A stretch of DNA of 64,000 nt from Gordonia hydrophobica NBRC 16057 (GTDB taxonomy: Bacteria; Actinomycetota; Actinomycetes; Mycobacteriales; Mycobacteriaceae), in assembly GCF_001592365.1 (NCBI RefSeq), contig NZ_BCWU01000010.1:1-64000 (forward strand). The letters run 5' to 3'. A program made the translations under genes and the position numbers. The notes beneath the pieces are model-generated. The model was not told where the DNA came from. It worked only from the letters and a program-made list of their open reading frames with translations, and searched no databases. Within the stretch, counting starts at the first letter, position 1. The number at the start of each line of letters is the position of its first letter. Below, in pieces: positions 49,002 through 58,511 of this stretch.

Positions 49002-49880
49002 CTATTCGCCCTTGAACTGCGGCGTTCGCTTCTCGAAGACGGCCGTGACCGCTTCGGTGAGATCGTTGCTGGGAAGGAAGGCGGCGTTCCAGGCGGCGAC
49101 GTAGCGCAGACTGTCGTCGACGCGGGCGCTGCGACTGTGGTCGAGAACGTCCATGAATCCCTGCACGACGAGGGGCGCGTTGCCCGCGATCTCGGCGGCG
49201 ATCGCGTGGGCCGCTTCGAGCGTCGCATCCTTGTCGGCGTAGACATCGCTGACCAGACCGATCTTCTCGGCGCGGGCGGCGTCGATGTCTTTACCGGTCA
49301 GCGCGAGTTCGCGGGTGTGGCCGTCGCCGATGATCAGCGGGAGGCGGGCGAGGGAACCCATGTCGGCGACGATCGCGACCTTGACCTCCCGGACGCTGAA
49401 CTTGGCGTCGGCGCTGGCGACGCGGATGTCGGCAGCACTGATCAGGTCCACGCCACCGCCGATGCACCAGCCGGCGACGGCGGCGATGACGGGTTTGCGG
49501 CAGTCGGCGACGGCGTTGATGGCGCCCTGCATGCTCTTGACCAGGTTGTGGAAGTCGGTACGCGGGCCGGCCTTGGCGTCGGAGGCCAGCACCTTGCCGA
49601 AGTCGCCCATCATCGCAGGGAGATCGAGACCGAAGGAGAAGTGTGTGCCGGAGCCGGTCAAGACGATCGCGCGGACGTCCGGGTCGGTGTCGAGGGCGGC
49701 GAACAACGGCGCCGCCTCGGTCCAGAAGTCGGGTCCCTGCGCGTTGCCTTTGCTGGGGCCGATGAGCGTCACCTCGGCGATGTGGTCGGCCACGGTCACG
49801 GTGAACGCCTTGTACGGGTGCGAACGGTAGGCGGGAGCGTCTGCGCCGGTCGAAGCGGCGTCGGTGTTGTCCTGGGTCAC
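49002..49880 (-). CDS. Crotonase family protein, dienoyl-CoA isomerase type
   Basis: Encodes 292 residues. Oxyanion-hole stretches are F-S-F-G-L-D-L and G-W-C-I-G-G-G-V-D-L. In place of the hydratase glutamate the sequence reads I-V-A-D-M-G-S-L-A-R-L-P, the aspartate form of delta(3,5)-delta(2,4)-dienoyl-CoA isomerases. So it probably shifts double bonds during oxidation of unsaturated fatty acids. GTG at 49880. The neighbourhood (downstream of a DUF2319-type hydrolase) recalls Rv1069c-Rv1071c. Confidence 0.82.
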   Translation of the reverse strand: MTQDNTDAASTGADAPAYRSHPYKAFTVTVADHIAEVTLIGPSKGNAQGPDFWTEAAPLFAALDTDPDVRAIVLTGSGTHFSFGLDLPAMMGDFGKVLASDAKAGPRTDFHNLVKSMQGAINAVADCRKPVIAAVAGWCIGGGVDLISAADIRVASADAKFSVREVKVAIVADMGSLARLPLIIGDGHTRELALTGKDIDAARAEKIGLVSDVYADKDATLEAAHAIAAEIAGNAPLVVQGFMDVLDHSRSARVDDSLRYVAAWNAAFLPSNDLTEAVTAVFEKRTPQFKGE

Positions 49881-49952
49881 GGCGACGATGCTACCGGATG
49901 GTGTTACCCACGAGTAACCCCTTTGTGAGTCAGCGCGATCATGTGATGGGGA

Positions 49953-51647
49953 TCAGTCGCGGCGCAACCGGGGGAGCAGCGACTGCGTCTTCGCGTCGGT
50001 CCAGCCCTCCGGTGTCAGGATCTTCGCCCACGCCTGCGGTATCTCGCGGAGGTAGTGGTGACCGTGGCCGTCTGGCACGTCGGCGGCCACCGCCATGTCC
50101 GCGGCGACCTGGAGAAAGGTCACGAACGGAATCCACGAGACGGTGTCGAGGACGTCGGACCCACGCTTCTCCCGCAACCAGTCCGGCTTGTTGAGAATCA
50201 GCTCCGGATTCCACCAGGAGATCGGATCCGACGCGTGTTGCAGGTACACGATGCGGCCGCGGTCCCACGGTTGGCGGCTCGGCCGGTCGAGGTCGGCGGC
50301 GGTGTTGATGAACCGGACCTGGTTGCCGTCGTCGACGATCGGCAGCACTTCGGGCGAGCCCGCATCGCGCTCGCCGGTGGCGTCGGCCCACATCTGATTG
50401 CTGAAGGTGGGGCCGGTCAGCAGGGCGCCGTCGGTCCGGGCACTCATGGTCGCGACCGACCCGAACGGAGCCTCGACACTGAACGATCCGAGACTCTCAC
50501 CGAACACGACGATCATGGGGCGCTCCGCTTCGGGGATCTTCCGGACCAAGCGATCGACGGCCTCGAACAGTGCACGCCCGGCGGTGCGTGCTCGTTCCTG
50601 GTCCACCAGGAACGACAACCAACTCGGCAGCATCGAGTACTGCATCGACACCATCGCGGTGTCGCCGTTGTACATGTACTCGAGAGTGTCGAGGTTGGCC
50701 TGATTGACCCAGCCGGTGCCGGTGGATCCGGCGATCCCGATCAGCTTCCGCTGCAGGCCGCCGGTGCGGACCAGTTCGCGCGCAGCGAGATCCGCGCTCT
50801 GCTGGATCGAGTCCGCGGATTGCAGTCCGGCGTAGACGCGGATCGGCTCCTTGGCGGGGCGTCTGTTGAACTCGCTGATGTCGGCGGCCGAAGGGCCCAC
50901 CGAGACGAACGTGCGGCCGAGCCGACCCAGGCTCGCCCAACTGACGAGCGACTCGGGGCCGCCGGACCGCAGGGTCGACGTCGTCGGTTCGGAGTCGGGA
51001 TTGGTCTCGTCGTTGATCGCGGCGAACGACGAGTTCAGCGCGTTCATCCCGTAATCGGCGACGACGCCGTTGAAGATGAGGATGCTGACGATCACCATGA
51101 CGGTGGCCGCGGCGAGGCCGGAGATCCGCGGCGGAACCCGTCGACTGAGCCGCCGCGCGAGGATTCGGACCAGGGCGCCCCACGCCTGCCCCGCACCGAC
51201 GAGGATCGCGAAGACGATCACCGCCACCACGACGATGGTCGGGTAGGCAGACCATTGCAGATGGGCGACGCCCATCAGATCGCGGAGTTCGCTCTGCCAC
51301 CGCTGGTACCAGTACAGCATGACGAGGGTGCCGATGATGAACACGATTCCCAGGCCGATCCACCAGATGCGGGGCGGGCGACGCCACCGATCCCGGCGGG
51401 AGACGAGGAAGCGCGCCAACCACGTGGCGAACGCGCCGAGCGCATACCCGAGTGCGGCAGCCCCTGCGCTCACCAGTCCCTGAAACAGCGGACCGCGCGG
51501 GAGGAGTGACGGCGTGGCCGACAGCCACAACATCACCGTGCCGGCGACCAACCCCGCGTACGAAAGCTGCGCCGTGTACGACTGCCAGGCACGTCGGAGC
51601 CGGCCCCCAGCACCGTCGTCGTCCATGCCGTTGCGCTCCACAGTCAT
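49953..51647 (-). CDS. Membrane alpha/beta hydrolase (Rv1069c-like, DUF2319)
   Basis: Encodes 564 residues. About four membrane helices fill the first 200 residues; the rest is an alpha/beta hydrolase with nucleophile motif V-F-G-E-S-L-G-S-F and a C-terminal G-H-G-H-H-Y that supplies the histidine. The family is restricted to actinobacteria and close relatives; lipid or cell-wall ester targets are guessed. ATG at 51647. Transcribed toward the crotonase gene, 72 bp away. Confidence 0.85.
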   Translation of the reverse strand: MTVERNGMDDDGAGGRLRRAWQSYTAQLSYAGLVAGTVMLWLSATPSLLPRGPLFQGLVSAGAAALGYALGAFATWLARFLVSRRDRWRRPPRIWWIGLGIVFIIGTLVMLYWYQRWQSELRDLMGVAHLQWSAYPTIVVVAVIVFAILVGAGQAWGALVRILARRLSRRVPPRISGLAAATVMVIVSILIFNGVVADYGMNALNSSFAAINDETNPDSEPTTSTLRSGGPESLVSWASLGRLGRTFVSVGPSAADISEFNRRPAKEPIRVYAGLQSADSIQQSADLAARELVRTGGLQRKLIGIAGSTGTGWVNQANLDTLEYMYNGDTAMVSMQYSMLPSWLSFLVDQERARTAGRALFEAVDRLVRKIPEAERPMIVVFGESLGSFSVEAPFGSVATMSARTDGALLTGPTFSNQMWADATGERDAGSPEVLPIVDDGNQVRFINTAADLDRPSRQPWDRGRIVYLQHASDPISWWNPELILNKPDWLREKRGSDVLDTVSWIPFVTFLQVAADMAVAADVPDGHGHHYLREIPQAWAKILTPEGWTDAKTQSLLPRLRRD

Positions 51648-51752
51648 TGCGTGGTCCTTCAGTCGACGACGGAACTCTCACTGTAGTGGGTCCCGAGTGC
51701 AGCGGCGACAGCCACAACGATGCCCCGATCATGCTGTGTCAGGATGGGAATC

Positions 51753-52469
51753 GTGAATGCGATCGCTGATGCGCTGTCGGTCGACGACGTCCACCTCACG
51801 CTGCCGACGGCAGACCGGGCGGCGTCGGCGCGCCTGTACGACATCCTGCTCGGCACCCGTGCGGCAGAGCGATGGGCCGTGTCCAACGGGTCGATCGGAC
51901 TCGCCGACTCCGACCGCCGGTTGACCGTGGATCTGCACGTCGCGGACCTCGCGGGTGCGGCGACCCTGCTGCGTCGGCGCGGCGTCGCGCTCGACGACAG
52001 GGGCGAGAGCGACGGCATGGGCAAGAGCCTGGCCCTGACCGAGTACGCGCCGCTGCGCGTCACCGGGTACGAGATGACCGGCGGCGGAGCACCCGGGGCG
52101 ACGTCGAGCGGGATGATCGACCACGTGGTCTTCACCGTCGCCGAGGCGGACGCCGCGATCGCCCTGTTCGGCGGTCGGCTGGGCGTCAACCTCCGTCTGG
52201 TGCGCGACCTCGGCAAGGGCGTGTCGCAGTTGTTCTTCCGCACCCGCTCCACTGTCCTCGAGGTGGTGGCCGGGGCACCCGACACCGACGAGGGCATCGG
52301 GCTGATGGGCGTCGCGTGGCGCTGCAGCGACATCGTCGCCGAACAGCGTCGACTCGTCGACGCAGGCCTGAACGTGAGCGAAGTCCGCACCGGTCGCAAG
52401 GCCGGGACTGAAGTCTGCACGGTCCGTGAACCAGCCCTCGGCACCGCGACGCTGCTGATTCAGCAGTGA
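51753..52469 (+). CDS. VOC/glyoxalase-like protein
   Basis: Encodes about 238 residues with two vicinal-oxygen-chelate modules: D-D-V-H-L-T-L-P-T-A-D in the first half and M-I-D-H-V-V-F-T-V-A-E in the second, resembling glyoxalase-like domain 1 proteins of actinobacteria. A metal-dependent lyase or dioxygenase is possible but the substrate is open. GTG at 51753 has aggatggg upstream; an ATG at 51744 is an alternative. Divergent from the membrane hydrolase. Confidence 0.72.
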   Translation: MNAIADALSVDDVHLTLPTADRAASARLYDILLGTRAAERWAVSNGSIGLADSDRRLTVDLHVADLAGAATLLRRRGVALDDRGESDGMGKSLALTEYAPLRVTGYEMTGGGAPGATSSGMIDHVVFTVAEADAAIALFGGRLGVNLRLVRDLGKGVSQLFFRTRSTVLEVVAGAPDTDEGIGLMGVAWRCSDIVAEQRRLVDAGLNVSEVRTGRKAGTEVCTVREPALGTATLLIQQ

Positions 52470-52550
52470 CGCAGATTCACCGTTGCCCGATGCAGTGTTG
52501 ACTGATTCAGCGAAGACTCGGTCGGACACCGGAGACGGCGTCCGTCACCG

Positions 52551-53261
52551 TCATCGCGTCCACTCGACGAAGATCGACGACTTCCGGCCCGGTGCTTCGG
52601 GATCGTAACGGATCCACTGGCGACTGCCGGGCTGGAGTCTGACGTGGTGCACAGCCGTGTGCCACCGGTCGGTGCCCTGGGAGTCGGTGAATCGCAGGGT
52701 GGTGTCCCACATCTCGACGACGTTGCTCTGGTGCCAGCGGGACACCTCGGTCACCACTGCGGGCACTCGAGGGCCGGTGAGCCGAACACTCCGAGCCCGG
52801 ACGGCCAACGCTGCTTGACGAGTGCGCAACCAGGTACTGACGACGAGCAGTCCGAGCCCGCCGAGCAGCAGTGCCGCACCGAGGACGTTGAACAGCGAAC
52901 CGTGATGAATCGCGTAGCCGTCGGTCGAGCCTCGGAGGCTGGGCCAGGCGCGGCCGAGCAGAACTCCCGCACCGCTCGCGGCGGCGCCGATGCCGATCAT
53001 CCACGCCAGGTAGGGGAGCAAGTACCGTGCGGCACGCTCGGGCACCTCGGTGTAGGCATCCGTGAAGCCCGCGTAGATGACGCACAGAAGCGGAAGGGGT
53101 GCCAGTCCCAGTGCCATGCCACTGTCGTTGAACGGAAACGCGGTCAGGGCGAATGCGATCGCGAAGACGCCGATGCCGGCGAGTGTCCAGAGGACTCCGC
53201 GCACCACCGGGAGGAACCATGGTCGCCGGTGCAGGCGATGCCGCGGGTCGATCGTGCTCAT
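52551..53261 (-). CDS. Membrane protein with DUF3592-like domain
   Basis: Encodes 236 residues with hydrophobic segments near residues 17-40, 50-66, 83-103 and 125-145, then a soluble C-terminal part (V-P-A-V-V-T-E-V, Y-D-P-E-A-P) that looks like the extracytoplasmic DUF3592 beta domain. ATG at 53261. No function assigned. Preceded by the ssuD-like gene's end about 90 bp away. Confidence 0.6.
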   Translation of the reverse strand: MSTIDPRHRLHRRPWFLPVVRGVLWTLAGIGVFAIAFALTAFPFNDSGMALGLAPLPLLCVIYAGFTDAYTEVPERAARYLLPYLAWMIGIGAAASGAGVLLGRAWPSLRGSTDGYAIHHGSLFNVLGAALLLGGLGLLVVSTWLRTRQAALAVRARSVRLTGPRVPAVVTEVSRWHQSNVVEMWDTTLRFTDSQGTDRWHTAVHHVRLQPGSRQWIRYDPEAPGRKSSIFVEWTR

Positions 53262-53351
53262 CTCACAGACTCCATCGTTTGGGATCCAGGTTCACCGCCC
53301 ATCCTCGCCCATCTCCGTCGTTCGGCGCACGACGACCCCGTCGAGAGGCGA

Positions 53352-54557
53352 CTACCGCGCTGCCGTCAGGAACGGCGTCCCAGCGACGGCGCCATCGGGG
53401 TTCGGCGGCGCGAACAGACCGCGATCCACCAACTGCGGGATCACCCCCTCGCCGAACCAGTACAGCTCCTCCAGATGTGGATAGCCGGACAAGACGAACT
53501 CGTCGATCCCCAACTCCGCGTACTCGGCGATGCGATCGGCGACCTCGCGATGGCTGCCGACCAGTGCGGTCCCCGCACCGCCGCGGACCAGGCCGACGCC
53601 TGCCCACAGATTCGGAGCCACCTCCAGCGCGCGCGGATCGCGCCAGGATCCGGTGCGCCGGTGCTCGGCGTGCAGATCACGCATGCCGGCCTGACCGGTG
53701 GACTCGCTGCGCGACAGACCTTCCTGTGCGGCACGGACGGTCCTCTCATCGAGGGCGTCCAGGAGCTTGGACGCCGCGATCCACGCCTCGTCGGCGCTGT
53801 CGCGGGAGATGACGTGCAGCCGGATCCCGAACCGGACCGTTCGTCCCTCGCGATCGGCGAGCCGGCGGATCCAGGCGATCTTCGCGGCGACGGCTGCGGG
53901 TGGTTCGCCCCACGTGAGGTACACGTCCGAGTGCCGTGCGGCGACCGGTCCCGCTTCGGGTGACGAACCGCCGAAATAGATGGGGATCTCCGGCGAGGGC
54001 AGCGTCGCCAGCGAGGCGTCGTCGACCCGGATGTGCTCGCCGTCGAGTGTGACGTGCTCTCCGCGCCACAGTCCGCGCACCACCGACAGGAACTCGTCGG
54101 CGCGCGCATAGCGGGCGGGCTTGTCGAGGAAGTCGCCGTACGCCCGCTGCTCGTGCGACTCGCCCCCGGTGACCACGTTGAGCAGGAGTCGCCCTGGTGC
54201 GTGGCGACTGAACGTGGACGCCATCTGCGCGGCGAGTGTGGGGCTCACGAGTCCGGGACGCAGTGCGATGAGAAAGCCGAGGCGGTCACTCTCCTGCGCC
54301 ACCATCGCGGTGGTCAGCCAGGCGTCTTCACACCAGGCGCCCGCGGGTGTCAGGGCGGCGGTGAATCCGAACTCCTCTGCTGCCCGCGCGATGGACGAGA
54401 GGTAACCGATCGAGGCGCGTCGATCACCGTGGGCACTGCCTGCCGGGATGCCGTGACCGCCGCCGACGATGAATCGCGAGTCGCCGTACGTGGGCAGGAA
54501 CCAGTGCAGTGCCAGCGGCGCCGCCACGCTGGAGGTCGACGTGGTGTGCAGGGACAT
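53352..54557 (-). CDS. FMNH2-dependent alkanesulfonate monooxygenase-like (SsuD/MsuD)
   Basis: Encodes 401 residues, a luciferase-like monooxygenase of the SsuD type: W-F-L-P-T-Y-G-D-S-R near the start, N-V-V-T-G-G-E-S-H-E-Q at the FMN site, and Y-F-G-G-S-S-P-E-A-G. It splits alkanesulfonates into aldehyde and sulfite using reduced flavin from a separate reductase. ATG at 54557 follows ctaggaga. Last gene of the sfnG-sfnB-sfnB-ssuD operon; no flavin reductase or ABC transporter is in the window. Confidence 0.88.
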   Translation of the reverse strand: MSLHTTSTSSVAAPLALHWFLPTYGDSRFIVGGGHGIPAGSAHGDRRASIGYLSSIARAAEEFGFTAALTPAGAWCEDAWLTTAMVAQESDRLGFLIALRPGLVSPTLAAQMASTFSRHAPGRLLLNVVTGGESHEQRAYGDFLDKPARYARADEFLSVVRGLWRGEHVTLDGEHIRVDDASLATLPSPEIPIYFGGSSPEAGPVAARHSDVYLTWGEPPAAVAAKIAWIRRLADREGRTVRFGIRLHVISRDSADEAWIAASKLLDALDERTVRAAQEGLSRSESTGQAGMRDLHAEHRRTGSWRDPRALEVAPNLWAGVGLVRGGAGTALVGSHREVADRIAEYAELGIDEFVLSGYPHLEELYWFGEGVIPQLVDRGLFAPPNPDGAVAGTPFLTAAR

Positions 54558-54580
54558 GGGTCTCCTAGAGAACGTGAGTG

Positions 54581-55792
54581 TCAGATGTTTCCGTGGATCG
54601 GCGGTGGCGTCCGAGTCAGCGCCCACCGACCCAGGTGCGTGAGTTTCCAGCGCTCGGGGTCGTGCAGCGAATGCGTCCGCGCATCCCGCCAGTACCGAGA
54701 CAGGTTCGACGGTGCGGCCGCTGCGCGGGTCCCGCCCAGATCGAACAGGACCTCGCCCGCCCGGCGGGCGGCACGGCCGCCCGCGACCTTGGCCGCCGCC
54801 GTGGCCAATGACGCCTCGGCGACGAGGTCGGCGGGTTCGCCTGCGGCCTCGGCGGACTCGATGGCGGCGACCGCGACGTCGAGCAGTGCCCGGGCGCCGC
54901 GCACGGTCAGTTCCAGTTCGCCGGCCGCCGAGATCAGCAGCGGATCGTCGACCCCTCGTTCGACATCCGCCTCGAACCACGGTCGGGCATGGTGCGCGAA
55001 CTCGGCCCCGACCGTCGAGGCGCCGACCGCGATGCCGACGTCGATCGCCGCATGCAGGATCTGTGCGCGCGCACCGTAGGTGCTGGGCCGGGCGAACAGT
55101 GCATCGAAGTCGACGATCCGGTGCGGATCGACGACGACCTCGTCGAATGCCACCGTGCCCGAGGCCGTGGTCCGCTGCCCGACGGCGTCCCAGTCGTCGT
55201 CGATCGTGACGCCCGGGGTGGTTGCCTGCACGTACACCAGCACCCGTCCGGTCGGTCCGCCTGCGCGAACGGCGAGCCAGTCGGCGAGGACCGACCCGGT
55301 GCAGTAGTACTTGCGGCCGGTCAGTCGGAGGCCGTCACTGTGATCGACGAGCACGGTCGCGTCGTCGAGGACAGTGGCTCCGCCGCGCTCGGTCTGCGCG
55401 TTGGCCAGTCGCTCCCCACCCAGCACTCGGCCGAATACCTCAGCGGCGAGTTCGGAAGACCCGCCGCGACGCAATGCGTCGAGGAAGACGAAGTGGCTCT
55501 GCGGAATCTGCGCGAGGCTCGGATCGACGGTGGCGAGCGCCGCGGTGAGCTCCACCGCCGATCCGATGCCGAGGCCGCGACCTCCGTACTCGACGGGGAC
55601 GGTGACGGCGAGCAGTCCCGCCTCCGACAGGGCATCCACCTCCGCGCGGGGCAGCGTGCGGTCGCGGTCCCGGTCGGACGCCGACGCGGCGATGACGGGC
55701 AGCAGGTCGCGCAGTGCGGAGGCCGCCGGATCGGTGAGCGTGCCTATGCCAGCTGCTGGATCGCTGACTGAGGTATCGAGGACGGAAGTCAT
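54581..55792 (-). CDS. Acyl-CoA dehydrogenase-fold monooxygenase, SfnB/DszC-like (A)
   Basis: Encodes 403 residues with an acyl-CoA dehydrogenase fold. The C-terminus Y-W-R-D-A-R-T-H-S-L-H-D-P-E-R is characteristic of the flavin-dependent SfnB/DszC group that acts on sulfur compounds rather than CoA esters. ATG at 55792. Lies 23 bp before ssuD and 59 bp after its paralogue, so it is in one transcript. Sequence is clearly diverged from the neighbour, so the two may differ in substrate or form a heteromer. Confidence 0.82.
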   Translation of the reverse strand: MTSVLDTSVSDPAAGIGTLTDPAASALRDLLPVIAASASDRDRDRTLPRAEVDALSEAGLLAVTVPVEYGGRGLGIGSAVELTAALATVDPSLAQIPQSHFVFLDALRRGGSSELAAEVFGRVLGGERLANAQTERGGATVLDDATVLVDHSDGLRLTGRKYYCTGSVLADWLAVRAGGPTGRVLVYVQATTPGVTIDDDWDAVGQRTTASGTVAFDEVVVDPHRIVDFDALFARPSTYGARAQILHAAIDVGIAVGASTVGAEFAHHARPWFEADVERGVDDPLLISAAGELELTVRGARALLDVAVAAIESAEAAGEPADLVAEASLATAAAKVAGGRAARRAGEVLFDLGGTRAAAAPSNLSRYWRDARTHSLHDPERWKLTHLGRWALTRTPPPIHGNI

Positions 55793-55851
55793 GGCGGGGC
55801 AATCGCTTTCAGCGTGAGCGGACGGGATGCGGGTGCGTTAGCCGTCCGAGG

Positions 55852-57090
55852 TCAGCTGTAGAGGGAGAACTGTGGCGCACGACGGTTCAGCGTCCAATCG
55901 CCGACCTCGCGGGCCTTGTACGCCACCGGGTCGTGCACGGTGTGCGTGCGCAGGTTCCGCCAGTGCCGATCGAAGCCGTAGGCGCTGGTGGTGGCGCGAG
56001 CCCCCTGGATCTCGAAGAGCCGCGAGGTCACCTCGAGTGAGACCTTGGTGGTCACGTACTTGGCCTCGGCGATCGCGATGGCGGCTTCGGCACGCTGGTG
56101 GGCGGTCAGCTCCGGACCGATGTTCAGAGCGTGTTGCAAGGCGTCGCCCGCCCGATCGGCGAGGAGAGCCGCCGCACTGATCTCGGACCGCAGTTGGCCG
56201 ACCAGCTCCAGGATGTACGGGTCGTCGGTGGCCTGATCCAGCCCCGAGGTCTCCCACGGCGAGGCGTTCAGTCGGGTCCAGTCGAGGGCCTCCTCCAATG
56301 CTCCTTCGGCGGTACCGATGTAGAAGTTGACGAACGCCAACTGCCAGTGCGGAGTCACTAGCGTCTGGTAGGCGCTCGGAATACGACCGGTCAGGGGATC
56401 GTCGCCGAGGACCTCGCTGCGTTCGACGGGTGTGTTGTCGAAGACCACGCCGCCGGAGTCGGTGAGGCGTTGCCCGATGTTGTCCCAGTCGCCCTGCGGT
56501 GTGAAGCCGTCCCGGCGAGTCGGGATCGACAGGAAGACGAGGTCTCCGTCGAGTGCTGCGGTGACGGACAGCTGATCGGAGATGCTGGCACCGGAGGCGA
56601 AGGTTCGCGCGCCGTTCAGCCGGAACCCCGCGCCGTCGCGGGTCAGCGTCAGGCCCGCCGCGCCGCGCGGGTTCTGCACGCCGCCCCAGAAGGGCCTGAA
56701 CTCCGCGTTCCGCCGCGACAGTTGGTCGGCCTGCTCGGGGGTGCCGAACAGATGCGGGATCCGCTGCTGTGCGTAGTGATATCCCAGCAGATGCGCGATC
56801 GAGGTGTCGCCGCGCGCGATGCGGCGGGTGATCTGTTGCGACTGCGCGTAGTCCAAACCGGAACCGCCGTACGCGACCGGTTCGCCGACCTGGAGGAGGT
56901 CGGCCTCGCGCAGCAACGCCACCTCGGCCAGGGGCGCCTTGTTGGCGCGGTCGCGCTCGGCGGCCGTCGCACGCAACTGTGCCGCGACGATGTCGGCGCG
57001 GCGGAGCGCGGCGTCGAACTGGGTGTCCGCATCGGTGCCGGACGTATCGGTGATCGGGGAGGCAGTGGTCGGGGAGTCGGTGGTGGTCAT
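55852..57090 (-). CDS. Acyl-CoA dehydrogenase-fold monooxygenase, SfnB/DszC-like (B)
   Basis: Encodes 412 residues. Same family as the downstream gene: G-A-R-A-T-T-S-A-Y-G-F-D-R-H-W-R-N-L-R-T-H-T-V-H-D-P at the C-terminus, and W-G-G-V-Q-N-P-R-G and G-A-R-T-F-A-S-G-A in the middle. Closer than copy A to SfnB-type proteins of sulfone use, by my reading. ATG at 57090; 47 bp after the sfnG stop. A threonine-rich N-terminal tail of about 20 residues precedes the fold. Confidence 0.82.
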   Translation of the reverse strand: MTTTDSPTTASPITDTSGTDADTQFDAALRRADIVAAQLRATAAERDRANKAPLAEVALLREADLLQVGEPVAYGGSGLDYAQSQQITRRIARGDTSIAHLLGYHYAQQRIPHLFGTPEQADQLSRRNAEFRPFWGGVQNPRGAAGLTLTRDGAGFRLNGARTFASGASISDQLSVTAALDGDLVFLSIPTRRDGFTPQGDWDNIGQRLTDSGGVVFDNTPVERSEVLGDDPLTGRIPSAYQTLVTPHWQLAFVNFYIGTAEGALEEALDWTRLNASPWETSGLDQATDDPYILELVGQLRSEISAAALLADRAGDALQHALNIGPELTAHQRAEAAIAIAEAKYVTTKVSLEVTSRLFEIQGARATTSAYGFDRHWRNLRTHTVHDPVAYKAREVGDWTLNRRAPQFSLYS

Positions 57091-57137
57091 GTCAGGTCCG
57101 TTCGTGAGGTGGTGGGTGGGTCGGTGCGTGCGATGCG

Positions 57138-58310
57138 TCAGTTGGCGGTCAGAACGCCGTGTCGGGCGAGTTCGGACTCCAACCGGCCGCTGACGGCGAG
57201 GTCGTTCTCCAGGTCGCGGACGATCGGCAGAATCTTCTCGCCGAAGTAGGCGACGTCCTCGTGGTAGTGCAGAAAGCCCAGGAGCAGCAGGTTCACCCCG
57301 CGTGTCTTGTAGGCGACGATCCGCTCGGCGATCTGCTCGGGTGTGCCGATGAGGCCGGTGCGGAAGCCGTCGTTGTACTGGACGAGGTCGGCGAACTCCG
57401 AGTCCTGCCACATGCCCTTGCCGTCGGCGGTCGACGACCCCGCCTGCTTGACGGCGGAGCCGAAGCCTGCGACGGCGTCGCGGTCGGCCTTCTCGACCAC
57501 CTCGCGGAGCACGTCGCGCGCCTCGTGCTCGGTGTCGCGGGCGATGAGGAATCCGTTGAGTCCGAACCGCACCGTGCGGTCGTGCAGCGCGGCTTCGGTC
57601 AGCACATCGCTGACCTGCTCGGTGATGCCGTCGAAGTCCTTGCCGTTGCTGAAATACCAGTCGGAGACGCGGCCGGCCATCGCCCGTGCGGCGGTCGAGT
57701 TGCCGCCCTGGAAGATCTCCGGGTGCGGTCGGCCCGGGACGTCGACCGGCTTGGGTTTCAGATCGAAGTCGTGCAGACGGTAGAAGTCGCCGGACAGTTC
57801 GGCGTGGTCGTCGGTCCAGATCCGCTTGAGGTAGGTGATGAACTCCTCGGCGCGGCGGTACCGCTCGTCGTGCTCCAGCCACGGCTCGCCGAGCTTGGTG
57901 AACTCGTCCTTGAACCATCCGGACACCACGTTGACCGCGGCACGGCCGCCCGACAGGTGATCGGCGGTCGCCAGGTATTTCGCCAGGACGCCCGGCTGCC
58001 ACAGCCCGGGATGCACGGCGGCGATCACCTTCAACCGCTCGGTCGCCAGCAGGAGAGCGAGTGAGAAGCTTGTCGACTCGTGCTGGTAGGCGGCCCCGTA
58101 CGAGGCGATGTACCGAACCTGGGTGAGCGCGTAGTCGAAGCCGTTGTTCTCGGCCAGCTGGGCGAGCGTCCGGTTGTAGTCGTACCCCCAGTCGGTGCGC
58201 TGCTCGATCTTCGAGACGACGAGTCCGCCGCTGACGTTAGGGACCCAGTAGGCGAACTGGAGCGGTTGAGCGGCGGCATGCAGCTGTCGTTCTGATCGGG
58301 AAGTAGGCAT
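57138..58310 (-). CDS. sfnG: Dimethylsulfone monooxygenase-like (SfnG)
   Basis: Encodes 390 residues of the luciferase-like monooxygenase family. Segments F-A-Y-W-V-P-N-V-S-G-G-L-V, N-V-V-S-G-W-F-K-D-E-F and P-E-I-F-Q-G-G-N-S are those of SfnG-type enzymes, which convert dimethylsulfone to methanesulfinate using FMNH2. ATG at 58310 follows ccggagg. First gene of the operon; divergent from the LON-domain gene with a 200-bp shared promoter region. Confidence 0.88.
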   Translation of the reverse strand: MPTSRSERQLHAAAQPLQFAYWVPNVSGGLVVSKIEQRTDWGYDYNRTLAQLAENNGFDYALTQVRYIASYGAAYQHESTSFSLALLLATERLKVIAAVHPGLWQPGVLAKYLATADHLSGGRAAVNVVSGWFKDEFTKLGEPWLEHDERYRRAEEFITYLKRIWTDDHAELSGDFYRLHDFDLKPKPVDVPGRPHPEIFQGGNSTAARAMAGRVSDWYFSNGKDFDGITEQVSDVLTEAALHDRTVRFGLNGFLIARDTEHEARDVLREVVEKADRDAVAGFGSAVKQAGSSTADGKGMWQDSEFADLVQYNDGFRTGLIGTPEQIAERIVAYKTRGVNLLLLGFLHYHEDVAYFGEKILPIVRDLENDLAVSGRLESELARHGVLTAN

Positions 58311-58511
58311 GGCGAAGAGACCTCCGGTGAGGGTGGTGGGTGACGGTGAGGGGCGGCGGAACCGACCGAAGACGAGCGACCTGAGTCGGTCAGTGACATC
58401 GGGTGAGCGAACACATCTGCATCAGCACGCACCAAGTGTGCGTTCGCGTGCCGCTCGCGACAACCATTCGAATCAAGATGGGCTCAACACCCGGCGGGTA
58501 CTGTGATCCGC

